Shown here piece by piece: positions 1 to 8,889 of a DNA stretch of 64,000 nucleotides; positions within the stretch are counted from its first letter, which is position 1; each line of letters opens with the position of its first letter. Location of the stretch: positions 310,001 to 374,000 of the forward strand of contig NZ_NIWU01000002.1 of assembly GCF_002236105.1 (NCBI RefSeq), written 5' to 3'. The translations under genes and the position numbers were made by a program. The DNA comes from Pseudomonas umsongensis. Lineage in GTDB: Bacteria > Pseudomonadota > Gammaproteobacteria > Pseudomonadales > Pseudomonadaceae. Below the pieces are notes generated by a model, which was not told the DNA's origin, made no database searches, and was given only the letters and a program-made list of their open reading frames with translations.

Positions 1-325
1 TGGAAAATGGCTTGGCCAGGTAATCGTCGGCACCGAGCTCCAGGCCGAGGATCCGGTGCACTTCGCTGGAGCGCGCACTGGTGATGATGATCGGCGTGTA
101 GCGGGCCATGGCGCGGGCGCGGCGGCAGATTTCCAGGCCGTCGACACCGGGCAGCATCAGGTCGAGGATCAGCGCATCCCAGTTGCCTTGCTGCAGCAGG
201 CGCATGCCTTCATTGCCGTCGGCGCTGTGCACCACCTCGAACTGCTCGTCACGCAGGTGCAGGCAAATCAGGTCGGCGATATGCAGGTCGTCCTCGACCA
301 CGAGGACGCGTTTGGTCTGTTCCAT
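1..325 (-). CDS. Two-component response regulator, receiver domain (partial)
   Basis: The window edge cuts this gene, so only the N-terminal receiver domain is present. The translation opens MEQTKRVLVVEDD, giving the acidic pocket, then shows the phosphoacceptor aspartate in ALILDLMLPG and ends at the conserved lysine of DYLAKPFS. That is a standard CheY-like fold. The output domain lies outside the window. It is probably an OmpR/PhoB-type winged helix, but this is inferred only from the family. The start is the ATG at 325. The sensor kinase partner is not visible here. Confidence 0.85.
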   Translation of the reverse strand, partial: MEQTKRVLVVEDDLHIADLICLHLRDEQFEVVHSADGNEGMRLLQQGNWDALILDLMLPGVDGLEICRRARAMARYTPIIITSARSSEVHRILGLELGADDYLAKPFS

Positions 326-366
326 CCACTTCAATCCTTCGGCGCAATGTGCGTAATGCCACTCAC

Positions 367-451
367 TGTAGGAGCTGCCGAAGGCTGCGATCTTTTGACT
401 TTGATTTAAAAAAACAAGATCAAAAGATCGCAGCCTGCGGCAGCTCCTACA
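367..451. repeat. REP inverted-repeat pair (gtaggagctgccg type)
   Basis: Two opposed arms, 'tgtaggagctgccg..ctgcgatcttttg' and its complement, are separated by a short A/T-rich loop. This is the paired REP (BIME-like) arrangement common between Pseudomonas genes. Close relatives occur at 51273-51360 and 57135-57239 in this window. It sits between the divergent response regulator and msrB. Confidence 0.85.
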
Positions 452-610
452 ATTAAGTCAGTCAAGTCAGTGAAGTCAGTGAAGGGTCCATTGTGCGGGT
501 TTTTCGTGGCCCGAGTTATCACGAATTGTTTAACTTCCCGTGAGGATTTGGCGATCACCCAAAGCCTAGGCTGTGTTCCATGAAACACCCCTGGATTTTT
601 GGAGACGAGC

Positions 611-1129
611 ATGTTTTCACGACGGCAATTTCTTCTCGCGAGCGGCGGGCTGGGGGTGGCAGCCCTGGCAATCGGCCTGTTGCCGAAGTTTTCCACAGGC
701 ACGGCATTGATCAGCGATGCCAGCGCCGCCGAGGCGTTCGAAGTGACCCACAGCGACAGCGAATGGCACGCCATCCTGAGCGACGAACAGTATGAAATCC
801 TCCGCGAAGAAGGCACTGAACGGGCCTACAGCAGCCCGCTGAACAACGAGCACCGCGACGGCACATTCCTCTGTGCCGGGTGCCAGTTGCCGCTGTTCTC
901 ATCGGCGACCAAGTTCGATAGCCACACCGGCTGGCCGAGTTTCTGGGCGCCGCTGGACAAGGCCGTGGCCACCCGCCAGGACCGTTCCTACGGCATGTCG
1001 CGCGAAGAGGTGCACTGCCGGCGTTGCGGCGGGCATCTGGGCCATGTCTTCGACGACGGGCCGAAACCGACCGGTTTGCGTTACTGCATGAACGGTCTGG
1101 CGCTCAAGTTCGAGCCCAAAGCCGTCTGA
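611..1129 (+). CDS. msrB: Peptide-methionine (R)-S-oxide reductase, exported
   Basis: MsrB reduces the R-epimer of methionine sulfoxide in oxidised proteins. The protein (172 aa) has two zinc-site CxxC pairs (CAGC and CRRCGG, the latter followed by HLGHVF), the SHTGWPSFW motif, and the catalytic cysteine in GLRYCMNGLALKF. The N-terminus MFSRRQFLLASGG followed by a hydrophobic stretch reads as a twin-arginine signal, so the enzyme probably acts in the periplasm. The ATG at 611 is chosen because GGAG lies just upstream; an in-frame TTG at 599 is less likely. It is followed 20 bp later by msrA, giving a two-gene unit. Confidence 0.92.
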   Translation: MFSRRQFLLASGGLGVAALAIGLLPKFSTGTALISDASAAEAFEVTHSDSEWHAILSDEQYEILREEGTERAYSSPLNNEHRDGTFLCAGCQLPLFSSATKFDSHTGWPSFWAPLDKAVATRQDRSYGMSREEVHCRRCGGHLGHVFDDGPKPTGLRYCMNGLALKFEPKAV

Positions 1130-1149
1130 ATTTCCCAGGAGTCTGTGAC

Positions 1150-1857
1150 ATGAAAAATCTTTTCACCTGGCGCCGCACGCTGTTGGGTCTGGCCGCTGCC
1201 GGCATCATCGGCCAATGCTCGGCATTTTCCCTGGGCGGGGCTGAAGAAGGCGTTCTCCTACCCCCGCCGGCCCTCGACGAAACCACCCAGGCCCGCAGCG
1301 AAACCGCGGTGTTCGCCGGTGGTTGCTTCTGGGGTGTGCAAGGGGTGTTCCAGCATGTCAAAGGCGTGAAAAATGCCGTCTCCGGTTACGCCGGTGGCAA
1401 AGCTGATACAGCGCAATACGAACGCGTCAGCAGCGGCAGTACCGGGCATGCGGAATCGGTGGAAGTGACCTTCGACCCGAGCCAGGTCAGCTACGGCACC
1501 TTGCTGCAGATCTACTTCTCCGTGGCCCACAACCCGACCGAACTCAACCGCCAGGGGCCCGACACCGGCACCCAGTACCGCTCGGCGATCTTTACCAAGA
1601 GCAGCGAACAGCAACGGGTCGCCCAGGCCTACATTGCCCAGCTCGATGCCGCGCATTCGTTCGACAAGCCGATCGTGACCAAGCTGGAGAGCTTCAACGG
1701 TTTTTATCCGGCCGAAGAAGAACACCAGGACTTCCTGACCGAGCACCCGACCTATCCCTACATCGTGATCAATGACTTGCCAAAGGTGGCACAGCTCAAG
1801 CAGCTGTACCCGGATCGCTATCAGGAAAAACCGGTGCTGGTGAAGACGGGGATGTGA
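1150..1857 (+). CDS. msrA: Peptide-methionine (S)-S-oxide reductase, exported
   Basis: MsrA reduces the S-epimer of methionine sulfoxide, complementing MsrB just upstream. The catalytic motif GGCFWGVQ is present, followed by the family segments [14 protein letters not shown], and [14 protein letters not shown]. The first ~25 residues (basic, then [15 protein letters not shown]) form a probable signal peptide, or a lipoprotein signal using the cysteine. Both reductases therefore appear to act outside the cytoplasm. The start is the ATG at 1150, preceded by AGGAGT; the reading frame extends further upstream, but that part overlaps msrB. The likely job is envelope protein repair after oxidative stress. 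Confidence 0.92.
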   Translation: MKNLFTWRRTLLGLAAAGIIGQCSAFSLGGAEEGVLLPPPALDETTQARSETAVFAGGCFWGVQGVFQHVKGVKNAVSGYAGGKADTAQYERVSSGSTGHAESVEVTFDPSQVSYGTLLQIYFSVAHNPTELNRQGPDTGTQYRSAIFTKSSEQQRVAQAYIAQLDAAHSFDKPIVTKLESFNGFYPAEEEHQDFLTEHPTYPYIVINDLPKVAQLKQLYPDRYQEKPVLVKTGM

Positions 1858-1863
1858 CGGCGG

Positions 1864-2877
1864 TTATCCGCTGATCACAGTCTTGCCGGCGACTTTCGAC
1901 CGATACAGTGCCTGATCGGCCCTGGCCATCAGGCCGCTCTGTTGCTCCTCCTCGAAGCGCTGGACCACGCCGAAACTCATGCTCACGTGAAAGTCGCCCA
2001 CCAATGGCATCTCCGATAGACCCTGGCGGATGGCTTCGGCCAGGGTCCTGGCCTCAGCCAGCGAGGTATCGGGCAGTACCGCGATGAATTCGTCGCCGCC
2101 CCAACGGGCCAGCACATCCCCCGCACGCAAACTGCGCTTGACTCGTTCGACCACCTGAATCAAGGCGGCATCGCCCAGTGCATGGCCGTAGTGATCGTTG
2201 ATGCTCTTGAAATCGTCGATGTCCATGGCGATCAGTGACAACGGCTGGCGAAAGCGCTGGGACCGCTCGCATTCCTGGCGCAGGGCCTGATCCAGGCGAT
2301 ATCGATTGGCAGTCGACGTCAGGGCATCGGTTTCAGCCAACTTACGATTTTCTTCCAGTTGCCTCTGCAGTTGCTGATTGACGCTGGACAGCTCGCGGGT
2401 GCGTTCTTCAACGAGGGCCTCAAGGGATTGATTGCGCCGTTCGAGGGCTTCGAGCAGGCGCTTCTTGTCTTCGATGCTGCGGTGGGCACCGACCATCCGC
2501 GCCACTGAACCGTCGGCATTGCGTGCCAGCACGTGGCCGCGGTCTTCGATCCAGATATAACGGCCATCATGCGTGCGGCAGCGGTACTCGGCCTGATACA
2601 CGGGCGTGCGCTGACTCAGGTAGTCATCGAACAGAGCCATCACCTGCGGGAAATCATCGGGGTGGATGATGTTTTCCCAGGTCAACACGTTGTTATCCAG
2701 GGAGTGCGGCGTGTAGCCGAGCATTTCGTACCAACGGGCGTTGCGGTAGACGAAGCCGGTGTTGGCGTTCCAGTCCCATATTCCGTCGCTGACCAGTTCC
2801 ATGATGGTGTGCAGCATGCCTTCGTTCATGTCCGAGACATTGAACTTCAAGGGTTCGATACTCGATGCTTCTCCCAT
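1864..2877 (-). CDS. PAS-GGDEF diguanylate cyclase
   Basis: The N-terminal half (about residues 15-140) is a PAS/PAC sensor fold, with GIWDWNANTGFVYRN and a PAC-like end 'RYIWIEDRGHV'. A coiled-coil linker rich in E/L/R follows, then a GGDEF domain with ETDALT-type entry, the intact signature RWGGDEFIAVLP, and the FGVVQ C-terminal part. An intact GGDEF suggests c-di-GMP synthesis. No RxxD inhibitory site is evident immediately before the motif. The ATG at 2877 has AGGGAGAG upstream and is preferred over a TTG at 2910. The gene faces msrA tail to tail, with only a few bases between the stops. Confidence 0.88.
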   Translation of the reverse strand: MGEASSIEPLKFNVSDMNEGMLHTIMELVSDGIWDWNANTGFVYRNARWYEMLGYTPHSLDNNVLTWENIIHPDDFPQVMALFDDYLSQRTPVYQAEYRCRTHDGRYIWIEDRGHVLARNADGSVARMVGAHRSIEDKKRLLEALERRNQSLEALVEERTRELSSVNQQLQRQLEENRKLAETDALTSTANRYRLDQALRQECERSQRFRQPLSLIAMDIDDFKSINDHYGHALGDAALIQVVERVKRSLRAGDVLARWGGDEFIAVLPDTSLAEARTLAEAIRQGLSEMPLVGDFHVSMSFGVVQRFEEEQQSGLMARADQALYRSKVAGKTVISG

Positions 2878-2955
2878 CGCTGCTCTCCCTGGCACACGCC
2901 TGATAGCCAATGACCTGCTCAGTCAGGGAGATTAGTCCAAGGCTCGGCGAGGCTG

Positions 2956-3861
2956 CTAGTGCTTGCCCCACATCTGCACGGCGAAGTCGACGAAACGTCG
3001 CAATTTCGGCAGGCGGTAGCGATCCTGGGCATACATCAGGTGCATCGGCCGGCTCGGCGGGTTGAATCCGGGCATCAAGGCCAGCAGTTTGCCGTCCTGG
3101 ATGTCTTGCTCGACCAGGACATCGGGCAACATCACGATACCCATGCCGGTTCGCGCCGCCTGATGCAGCCCTGCCGAGCTGTTGATCAGCATCGGTCCGC
3201 TGACCGCTACCGTGACTTCGCCTTCCGGGCCGGCCAGGCGCCATTCTTTCTCCACCGAATGCCAGTCATCGCCAGCCGGATAGGCGAAGGACAGGCAATC
3301 GTGGTGGCGCAGGTCTTCAGGGGTTTGCGGTGCGCCGCGACGGGCCACATACGCCGGCGATGCGCACATGGTCAGGGTGTAGTCGAGCAGCGGGCGGGCG
3401 ATCAGGTTGGACGCCTCGATAGCGCCCAGGCGAAAGGCCACGTCCAGTCCGTTTTCCAGCAGGTCCGGACGCCGGTTGGTGAGCATCACGTCGAGTTTTA
3501 CCCTGGGGTAGAGCAGGGCGAATTCGCTCAGGGCGGGTGCCAGTTTTTCCGTGCCGAAGGTCAAGGGCGCCGAGATGCGCAACGTGCCGCTGGGTTCATC
3601 CAGCGCTTGCTCGGCCAGGCGTTCGGAATCAGCCACCAGCCCCAACACTTCGAGGCAGCGCTGGTAATACGCAACGCCAAATTCGGTCAACCGCTGGCGC
3701 CGGGTCGTGCGGTTGAGCAGGCGCACGCCCAGGCGCTGCTCGAGGGCCTTGAGGTGGTTGCCGACCATGGTCGTGGACATTTTGCACTGCGCAGCGGCGC
3801 TCGTCATGCTGCCGGTTTCCACCACCTTGACGTAGACGGTCATTGCCTGGAACAGGTCCAT
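2956..3861 (-). CDS. LysR-family transcriptional regulator
   Basis: The protein is about 301 aa, usual for the family. It has an N-terminal winged helix (MTSAAAQCKMSTTMVGNHLK.LEQRLGVRLLNRTTRR) followed by a periplasmic-binding-like effector domain. It is transcribed divergently from the aminotransferase gene at 3964, with about 100 bp between. That is the classic layout of a LysR activator and its target, so control of the aminotransferase is likely. The ATG at 3861 (MDLFQAM) is chosen; an in-frame TTG at 3873 is possible. The effector molecule cannot be read from sequence. Confidence 0.88.
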   Translation of the reverse strand: MDLFQAMTVYVKVVETGSMTSAAAQCKMSTTMVGNHLKALEQRLGVRLLNRTTRRQRLTEFGVAYYQRCLEVLGLVADSERLAEQALDEPSGTLRISAPLTFGTEKLAPALSEFALLYPRVKLDVMLTNRRPDLLENGLDVAFRLGAIEASNLIARPLLDYTLTMCASPAYVARRGAPQTPEDLRHHDCLSFAYPAGDDWHSVEKEWRLAGPEGEVTVAVSGPMLINSSAGLHQAARTGMGIVMLPDVLVEQDIQDGKLLALMPGFNPPSRPMHLMYAQDRYRLPKLRRFVDFAVQMWGKH

Positions 3862-3892
3862 TATCAAGCTCAACTTTAAAATGATTGAAGTA

Positions 3893-3933
3893 TTGCAGTA
3901 TTTATCCAGTTCAGGTGGCTAACCATACTGCAA
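3893..3933. promoter_or_regulatory. Inverted repeat in the LysR/aminotransferase divergent region
   Basis: A perfect 9-bp inverted repeat, TTGCAGTAT and ATACTGCAA, is separated by 23 bp in the intergenic region between the divergent regulator and aminotransferase. LysR regulators typically bind such dyads. Binding is inferred, not shown. Confidence 0.5.
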
Positions 3934-3963
3934 AAACACTGACCCTTGATGGAGCTTGATGTC

Positions 3964-5151
3964 ATGACCGCCGCCTGCCTGATGAGCACTTACCAACCCT
4001 TGGCCTTGAGTTTCCACAAGGGCCTGGGCACGCGCCTGTGGGACCAGGCCGGTCGTGAATACCTGGACGCGGTGGCCGGGGTGGCGGTGACCAACGTCGG
4101 CCACTCTCACCCGAAAATCGTCGCGGCGATCAGCGAACAGGCCGGCCTGTTGCTGCACACTTCCAACCTCTACAGCATCGACTGGCAGCAACGCCTGGCG
4201 CGCAAACTGACCCAACTGTCTGGCATGGACCGGGCGTTCTTCAACAACTCCGGGGCCGAGGCCAATGAAACGGCGCTGAAAATTGCCCGCCTGCATGGCT
4301 GGCACAAAGGCATCGAGCAACCCTTGGTGGTGGTCATGGAAAACGCTTTCCACGGCCGCACCCTCGGCACCCTGTGCGCCAGCGATGGCCCGGCGGTGCG
4401 CCTGGGTTTCAACAAGTTGCCAGGGGACTTCGTCAAAGTGCCGTTCGGCGACCTCAAGGCACTGGACAAGGTGCGCCAGGATCACGGCTCGCGCATCGTG
4501 GCCATCCTGATGGAGCCGATCCAGGGCGAAGGCGGTGTGCAGCTGGCACCACCCGGTTACTTGAAAGCCGTGCGCGAGCTCTGCAACCGGCGCTCCTGGT
4601 TGTTGATGCTGGATGAAATCCAGACCGGCATCGGCCGTACCGGGCAGTGGTTCGCGTTCCAGCACGAAGGCATCGTCCCGGATGTGATGACCCTGGCCAA
4701 AGGCCTGGGTAACGGCGTCCCTATCGGCGCCTGCCTGGCCCGTGGCAGAGCCGCCGAACTCTTTACCCCCGGTAGTCACGGCAGCACCTTCGGCGGCAAC
4801 CCGCTGGCCTGTCGGGTCGGTTGCACGGTGCTGGACATCATCGAGGAGCAAGGCTTGCTGGAAAATGCCCGGCTTCAGGGCGAACGCCTGATAAGCAGGT
4901 TGCGCATGGAATTGGCGGACCAACCGAACGTCCTGGCGATCCGTGGCCAGGGCCTGATGATCGGCATCGAACTCAAGCAACCGATCCGCGACCTGAGCCT
5001 GATCGCCGCCCGGGACCACGGGCTGCTGATCAACGTGACGCGGGGGCAAACCATTCGTTTGTTGCCGCCGCTGACGATTGATGAGCGGGAGGTGGAGATG
5101 ATTGTCAGGGGAGTGAGTTCAGTAGTGGTATCTGCACATGACAACGCATAA
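3964..5151 (+). CDS. Class III (acetylornithine-type) PLP aminotransferase
   Basis: This 395-aa protein matches the ArgD/AstC/class III aminotransferase pattern. It has the [16 protein letters not shown] entry, [13 protein letters not shown], the FHGRTLGTL substrate loop, [14 protein letters not shown] with the PLP-contacting aspartate, and the PLP lysine in TLAKGLGNG. The family transfers the amino group from N-acetylornithine, succinylornithine, GABA or related omega-amines to 2-oxoglutarate. The exact substrate cannot be decided, and the gene is not next to other arginine genes. The ATG at 3964 has GGAG ten bases upstream. The last 33 bases overlap the convergent yoeB gene. A LysR gene upstream probably controls it. 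Confidence 0.85.
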   Translation: MTAACLMSTYQPLALSFHKGLGTRLWDQAGREYLDAVAGVAVTNVGHSHPKIVAAISEQAGLLLHTSNLYSIDWQQRLARKLTQLSGMDRAFFNNSGAEANETALKIARLHGWHKGIEQPLVVVMENAFHGRTLGTLCASDGPAVRLGFNKLPGDFVKVPFGDLKALDKVRQDHGSRIVAILMEPIQGEGGVQLAPPGYLKAVRELCNRRSWLLMLDEIQTGIGRTGQWFAFQHEGIVPDVMTLAKGLGNGVPIGACLARGRAAELFTPGSHGSTFGGNPLACRVGCTVLDIIEEQGLLENARLQGERLISRLRMELADQPNVLAIRGQGLMIGIELKQPIRDLSLIAARDHGLLINVTRGQTIRLLPPLTIDEREVEMIVRGVSSVVVSAHDNA

Positions 5152-5373
5152 CTCACCGTCTTCGATGGTGTAGACCAAGCGATGTTCAGCCGTTATCCGG
5201 CGCGACCAGAAGCCGCTCAAGTTGTGTTTGAGCGGTTCCGGTTTTCCGAGACCCTCGAACGGTTCACGCAGGATGGCTTTGATCAGCAGGTTGATGCGTT
5301 TGAGTCCCGCCTTATCGTTTTGCTGAAACCAAAGGTAGTCGTCCCAGCCTTCAGGAGTGAACTCGATATTCAT
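5119..5373 (-). CDS. yoeB: YoeB-family toxin (mRNA interferase)
   Basis: At 84 aa this has the length and sequence of YoeB/Txe toxins: [40 protein letters not shown], a central [16 protein letters not shown] and the C-terminal CRYHY. In YoeB the Glu, Arg, His and Tyr of these segments form the ribosome-dependent mRNA cleavage site, and all are present. It overlaps the antitoxin stop by 4 bp (ATGA), so translation is coupled. The 3' end overlaps the convergent aminotransferase gene. Confidence 0.92.
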   Translation of the reverse strand: MNIEFTPEGWDDYLWFQQNDKAGLKRINLLIKAILREPFEGLGKPEPLKHNLSGFWSRRITAEHRLVYTIEDGELCVVMCRYHY

Positions 5374-5624
5374 TCTTCAATGAGTTGCCGAGACTTGGTT
5401 TTCCCGGCGCGCAGGTTGCCAATCGACTTGATCAGGCGTTCAGCGTTGGCGGGGGAGCGAAGCAGGTAGGCGGTCTCCTCAAGGGCGTTGTATTCCGCCA
5501 GCGACATCATCACCACCGGCTCGCCTTTCTGGCGGGTGACCAGTAGTGGGGTGCGGTCTTCATTGACGCGATCCATGGTTTCAGCCAGGTGCGCGCGTGC
5601 GGTGGTGTAATTGATGGTGTGCAT
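5370..5624 (-). CDS. yefM: YefM-family antitoxin
   Basis: This 84-aa protein belongs to the Phd/YefM family. The N-terminal DNA-binding part reads MHTINYTTARAHLAETMDRV and is followed by GEPVVMMSLAEYNALEETAYLL. The acidic/basic C-terminal tail would wrap YoeB. The ATG at 5624 has GAGGA upstream; the open frame runs further 5' but without a site. The pair autoregulates in known systems, and palindromic GTAC motifs lie directly upstream. Confidence 0.92.
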   Translation of the reverse strand: MHTINYTTARAHLAETMDRVNEDRTPLLVTRQKGEPVVMMSLAEYNALEETAYLLRSPANAERLIKSIGNLRAGKTKSRQLIEE

Positions 5625-5651
5625 GGTGAAATCCTCGCTCGATGCAAGGAA

Positions 5652-5670
5652 CGTACAGAAATCAGTACAG
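5652..5670. promoter_or_regulatory. Candidate YefM operator
   Basis: Two CTGTAC half-motifs (reading on the minus strand) are repeated 12 bp apart, 30-50 bp before yefM. The known E. coli YefM operator is built around TGTACA palindromes, so this is a plausible autoregulatory site. A weak -35 TTGTCA lies just upstream. Confidence 0.5.
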
Positions 5671-5805
5671 GTTGACAAGGCGATAGCTCCGAATGGTCGT
5701 TATGCAATTGGCGCATCAACGCTTCTCCTGAGTATCGTCGAAACCTTCTCGGGACGTTTCCGAGAACGCTGTAGTCCTTATCTGATGAGAAGCCGCGAAG
5801 ATAAA

Positions 5806-6300
5806 TCAATCGGCGTAGTGCATTGCGCTGGCGAAATCGGTGATTTCAGTCCAGTCCATCAATTGAATTCTGCAACCGTCAAACCCTTCGAACAGCTGCC
5901 GATGGGCCGTATATCCGCTGGACCCATCGCGCTGGCGATAGCTCCCCGCCCACTCCAGCAGGGCGATCAGGCGTTCGTCGTCGTTGGCTTCACGTTGGCG
6001 GATGTTGGCGACGCAAACCTCGTCGGCAACGCTCAACCAGATCAGCGTCGTCGTGCGGGGCAGCAGTTCGCTGGCGATCCAGCCATACACGCCTTCGATC
6101 ACCCAGCGTTCTTGCTCGGCCGCGATCCTCGCCATGGCCAAGGCTTCGGCGCGGGGGCGGGCGATGCTGTGTTCGTCGGACAGCCAGTGAATGCGGTCGA
6201 GATCGGTCCATGGCACCTGCAATCGCTCGGCCAGGCGTTGCGCCAGCCAGCTCTTGCCGGAGCCGGAGTTACCGATGATCAGGGTTCGGATGAGGTCCAT
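5806..6300 (-). CDS. P-loop nucleotide kinase-like protein
   Basis: This 164-aa protein begins LIRTLIIGNSGSGKSWLAQRL, a clear Walker A motif. It continues with VPWTDLDRIHW, a segment typical of adenylate-kinase-like or 'topology modulation' P-loop proteins, and contains WVIEGVYG and LIWLSVADEVC. The family is small kinases whose substrates are mostly unknown. The ATG at 6300 is used, but a GTG at 6309 is possible and neither has a strong ribosome site. No partner gene is obvious nearby. Confidence 0.75.
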   Translation of the reverse strand: MDLIRTLIIGNSGSGKSWLAQRLAERLQVPWTDLDRIHWLSDEHSIARPRAEALAMARIAAEQERWVIEGVYGWIASELLPRTTTLIWLSVADEVCVANIRQREANDDERLIALLEWAGSYRQRDGSSGYTAHRQLFEGFDGCRIQLMDWTEITDFASAMHYAD

Positions 6301-6319
6301 GAGCGACACCGATCAAAGT

Positions 6320-6423
6320 GTGGGAGCGAGCCTGCTCGCGAAAGCGGTGTATCAGGTAGCATAAATGCTGAATGTTAAGCAGTCTTCGCGAGCAGGTCGG
6401 ATCGCCGCACCGTCGCTCCCACA
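6320..6423. repeat. REP inverted-repeat pair (gtgggagcgag type)
   Basis: The left arm 'gtgggagcgagcctgctcgcg' and the diverged right arm ending 'cgtcgctcccac' bracket about 50 bp between two minus-strand genes. Same class as 48576-48669. Confidence 0.8.
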
Positions 6424-6441
6424 GGTTCTGCGTACAGCCCC

Positions 6442-8361
6442 TCAGTCATCGTTTGCAGGCGCCACCATCCGCGTCTTCGGCGCGCCATTGGCGTTGTGCT
6501 GAAAAATATCCCGGGGCTGCCCTTGTTCATTGAAGTACACCTGGCCGATCCCCGCCGAATTCCACAGTCGCTCGCCCGCTTCGGCATGTTCGGGCACGTG
6601 CGGCACGATGCGCATGCGTCGGCGCTTGGTCAGCCAGTTCAGGGGCGAGCGCGGTGAGTACAGCCAGCGATTGAGGCGGTCGAACCACTCCAGCAGGGTC
6701 GGTGGAAATTCGTTCTTGATCCCGCTGCTGGTGATCTGCCAGATGCGCGGGCCGGCCTTGCGGTGGCGGATCAGCACTTCGTAGACGAAGGAGTAATGCA
6801 CATCGCCGGACAGCACCACATAGTTACCCGGCGTGCGCGAGTGGCGGAAGATGTTCAGGATCACCTGGGCCGCGCCGCGATGGGCCATCCAGTTCTCGGC
6901 GTCCACCAGCAGTGGATAGCCCAGCCAGCTGAACACTCTTTGCACGGTTTCAATCAGTTTGACGCCGAAGATCGGTGCCGGCGACACGATGATCGCCGAG
7001 GGGTGATCGAGCAGCTCCTGCTGCAGTTCGCAGAGGGCTTCCCAGTCCAGCAGGCCCGACGGTTGCTTGAGGTTCATCTCGCTGCGCCAGCGCCGGGTAC
7101 GGGTATCGAGCACCACCATGGCCGGTGTGGTGGGCAGCACGTAATGCCAATGCTGGAAGCGCAGCAGCTCATCGATCAAAGCGTCCTGGACATCGCTGTC
7201 GAGGTAGCGATCATCGCCGGTGGCGCTGAGCAAACGGGTCTTTTCCAGGACAGCGGTGAAGGCATCCGGATTGTTGCCCCAGCCCTGGCACAACATGTAG
7301 GCAAGCAGCGCATTGCCGATGATGCGTTTGGAAAACGGATGACCATAGGCCGTTTCTTCCCATTGTGCGGAAAGATTCCAGTCGTCGGTAATGTCGTGGT
7401 CGTCGAAGATCATCAGCGTCGGCACGTGCGCCAGCGCCCGCGCGACCTTGCCCAAGCCGGCCTTGAAACCGTCGATGCGCGTCTGCTCCAGGGCATAACG
7501 CTCGCGCCGTTCCTTGATCAGTTTCGGCGGTTTGGGCGCGATCAAGGCCCAGGGCGTTGGCGACCAGACCAGCAGGTACATGGCCATGACTTCGGCGAAC
7601 GTCACCAGGTGATTGTCGGCACTGCTGCTGGTGAAAATCGGCTTGCGCGCACCGCCGAAAAAGCGCTCGCGCAGGGTTTCGTTGCTCTCCAGCGCCGGTA
7701 ACAAATCCGCGCGGTGGTAATAACAGGCCGCGTGCCCGTAAAGCTCGGCGCTGTCGCTGACCACGGCGCCCTCCAGATGCTCACCGAACAACCCCAGGCG
7801 TTCGATCAAGGCATGGATCGCCCGCAGGGTCGGTCCGGCAACATCATCGGCGTAGACCTGATCGCCGCTCATCATCAGCAGCGCCGGACGGTCCGTGGCC
7901 GGATGGTCTTGCGCCAACAGCTCGTCGACACACAGCAGCCCGTCGGTGGCCGGGTGATGGGGTTTGCGGCAGGAGCCGTGCAGCAACTGATCGACGCGAG
8001 CGCGCAGGACAAAGTTCGGCGCAGTGGCGTCGCCATACAACAGATGCGGCGCCCAGGTGGCGATGCCGGTCCCGTCATCGATCAGCAGGTCGTATTCGAT
8101 CAATTCATCGCAGGGCAGGGCAACGTCCAGCGCCACATCAATCAGGTGCACAAACCCATGGGTACCCACCGCAACGACCGTGCACTGCGCGGCATCGAGG
8201 CGAATATCGCCCACGCCCTGCAAGCGCAGCGTCAGCTCCAGCGCCCGAGAGCCCACCAGCCACAGCACCAGCCGCGTGGGTTCCAGGCGTCGCAACAGCG
8301 GGCCGGCCAGCACGGGTGGCAGCGATTGAGGGGCATCGGGTATTGGCAGCGCTTGGGACAT
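6442..8361 (-). CDS. PhoD-like metallophosphatase family protein
   Basis: The 639-aa protein shows metal-ligand motifs of the PhoD/alkaline phosphatase D superfamily: MSGDQVYADD, MIFDDHDITDDWNLS, and LSGDVHYSFVYE, with conserved residues in order along the chain. No signal peptide is evident at the N-terminus (MSQALPIPDAPQ), so unlike classical Tat-exported PhoD it may be cytoplasmic. PhoD enzymes are Ca/Fe-dependent phosphodiesterases or phosphomonoesterases. The substrate is unknown. It is a single gene, with a REP between it and the downstream P-loop kinase. Confidence 0.8.
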   Translation of the reverse strand: MSQALPIPDAPQSLPPVLAGPLLRRLEPTRLVLWLVGSRALELTLRLQGVGDIRLDAAQCTVVAVGTHGFVHLIDVALDVALPCDELIEYDLLIDDGTGIATWAPHLLYGDATAPNFVLRARVDQLLHGSCRKPHHPATDGLLCVDELLAQDHPATDRPALLMMSGDQVYADDVAGPTLRAIHALIERLGLFGEHLEGAVVSDSAELYGHAACYYHRADLLPALESNETLRERFFGGARKPIFTSSSADNHLVTFAEVMAMYLLVWSPTPWALIAPKPPKLIKERRERYALEQTRIDGFKAGLGKVARALAHVPTLMIFDDHDITDDWNLSAQWEETAYGHPFSKRIIGNALLAYMLCQGWGNNPDAFTAVLEKTRLLSATGDDRYLDSDVQDALIDELLRFQHWHYVLPTTPAMVVLDTRTRRWRSEMNLKQPSGLLDWEALCELQQELLDHPSAIIVSPAPIFGVKLIETVQRVFSWLGYPLLVDAENWMAHRGAAQVILNIFRHSRTPGNYVVLSGDVHYSFVYEVLIRHRKAGPRIWQITSSGIKNEFPPTLLEWFDRLNRWLYSPRSPLNWLTKRRRMRIVPHVPEHAEAGERLWNSAGIGQVYFNEQGQPRDIFQHNANGAPKTRMVAPANDD

Positions 8362-8488
8362 CCGGGATACAAACTCTTGAAGATACAGAGGCGGGCGATG
8401 ATAGCGCAGCTGACGGCGACACAGGCTAAAGTGAAGTGGCGATTGCGTCTGTCACGAAATGATCCGCCGCCCCCAGGATACCCATGAC

Positions 8489-8830
8489 ATGAAGCCCACC
8501 CATACCTCGCACATCCGTCGAGAGTTCTACAAAGCCGTAGGTTACTACCTGCGAATTGTCTGGCCGATTTTTTCCACCATGCTGGTCGTCATCGTCATCT
8601 GCGGCCTGATCATCAGCTACCTGGAAGGCTGGGACGCTTTCGACGGCATTTACTTCGGTTTCGTGACCGGGTTGACCATCGGCTACGGCGAACTCGTGCC
8701 GAAACTGCCGATGTCGCGAATACTCGCGATATTGCTGGGGTTCAACGGCGTGCTGCTCACCGCGATCTTTGCGGCGATCAGCGTGCGGGCGATCGAGAGT
8801 GCGGTACGCACGACCGGCGGAGAAAAGTAA
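8489..8830 (+). CDS. Two-TM potassium-channel-like protein
   Basis: The 113-aa protein has two hydrophobic helices around a pore loop, GLTIGYGELVP. That is close to the potassium-channel selectivity filter TVGYGD but with Ile and Glu in place of Val and Asp. It has no cytoplasmic RCK domain, so it would be a minimal channel. The ATG at 8489 follows AGGA. Ion specificity is inferred from the filter alone. Confidence 0.8.
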   Translation: MKPTHTSHIRREFYKAVGYYLRIVWPIFSTMLVVIVICGLIISYLEGWDAFDGIYFGFVTGLTIGYGELVPKLPMSRILAILLGFNGVLLTAIFAAISVRAIESAVRTTGGEK

Positions 8831-8889
8831 GGCAGCCGATGGCATGAAGTCGTGCTTAGATGCACTTTTTGACAATCAGGGAGAGGCCA

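Noticed and set aside
3919..5049. 376-codon minus-strand frame opposite the aminotransferase
   Set aside because: Mirror frame of a high-GC gene; the plus strand has clear family motifs.
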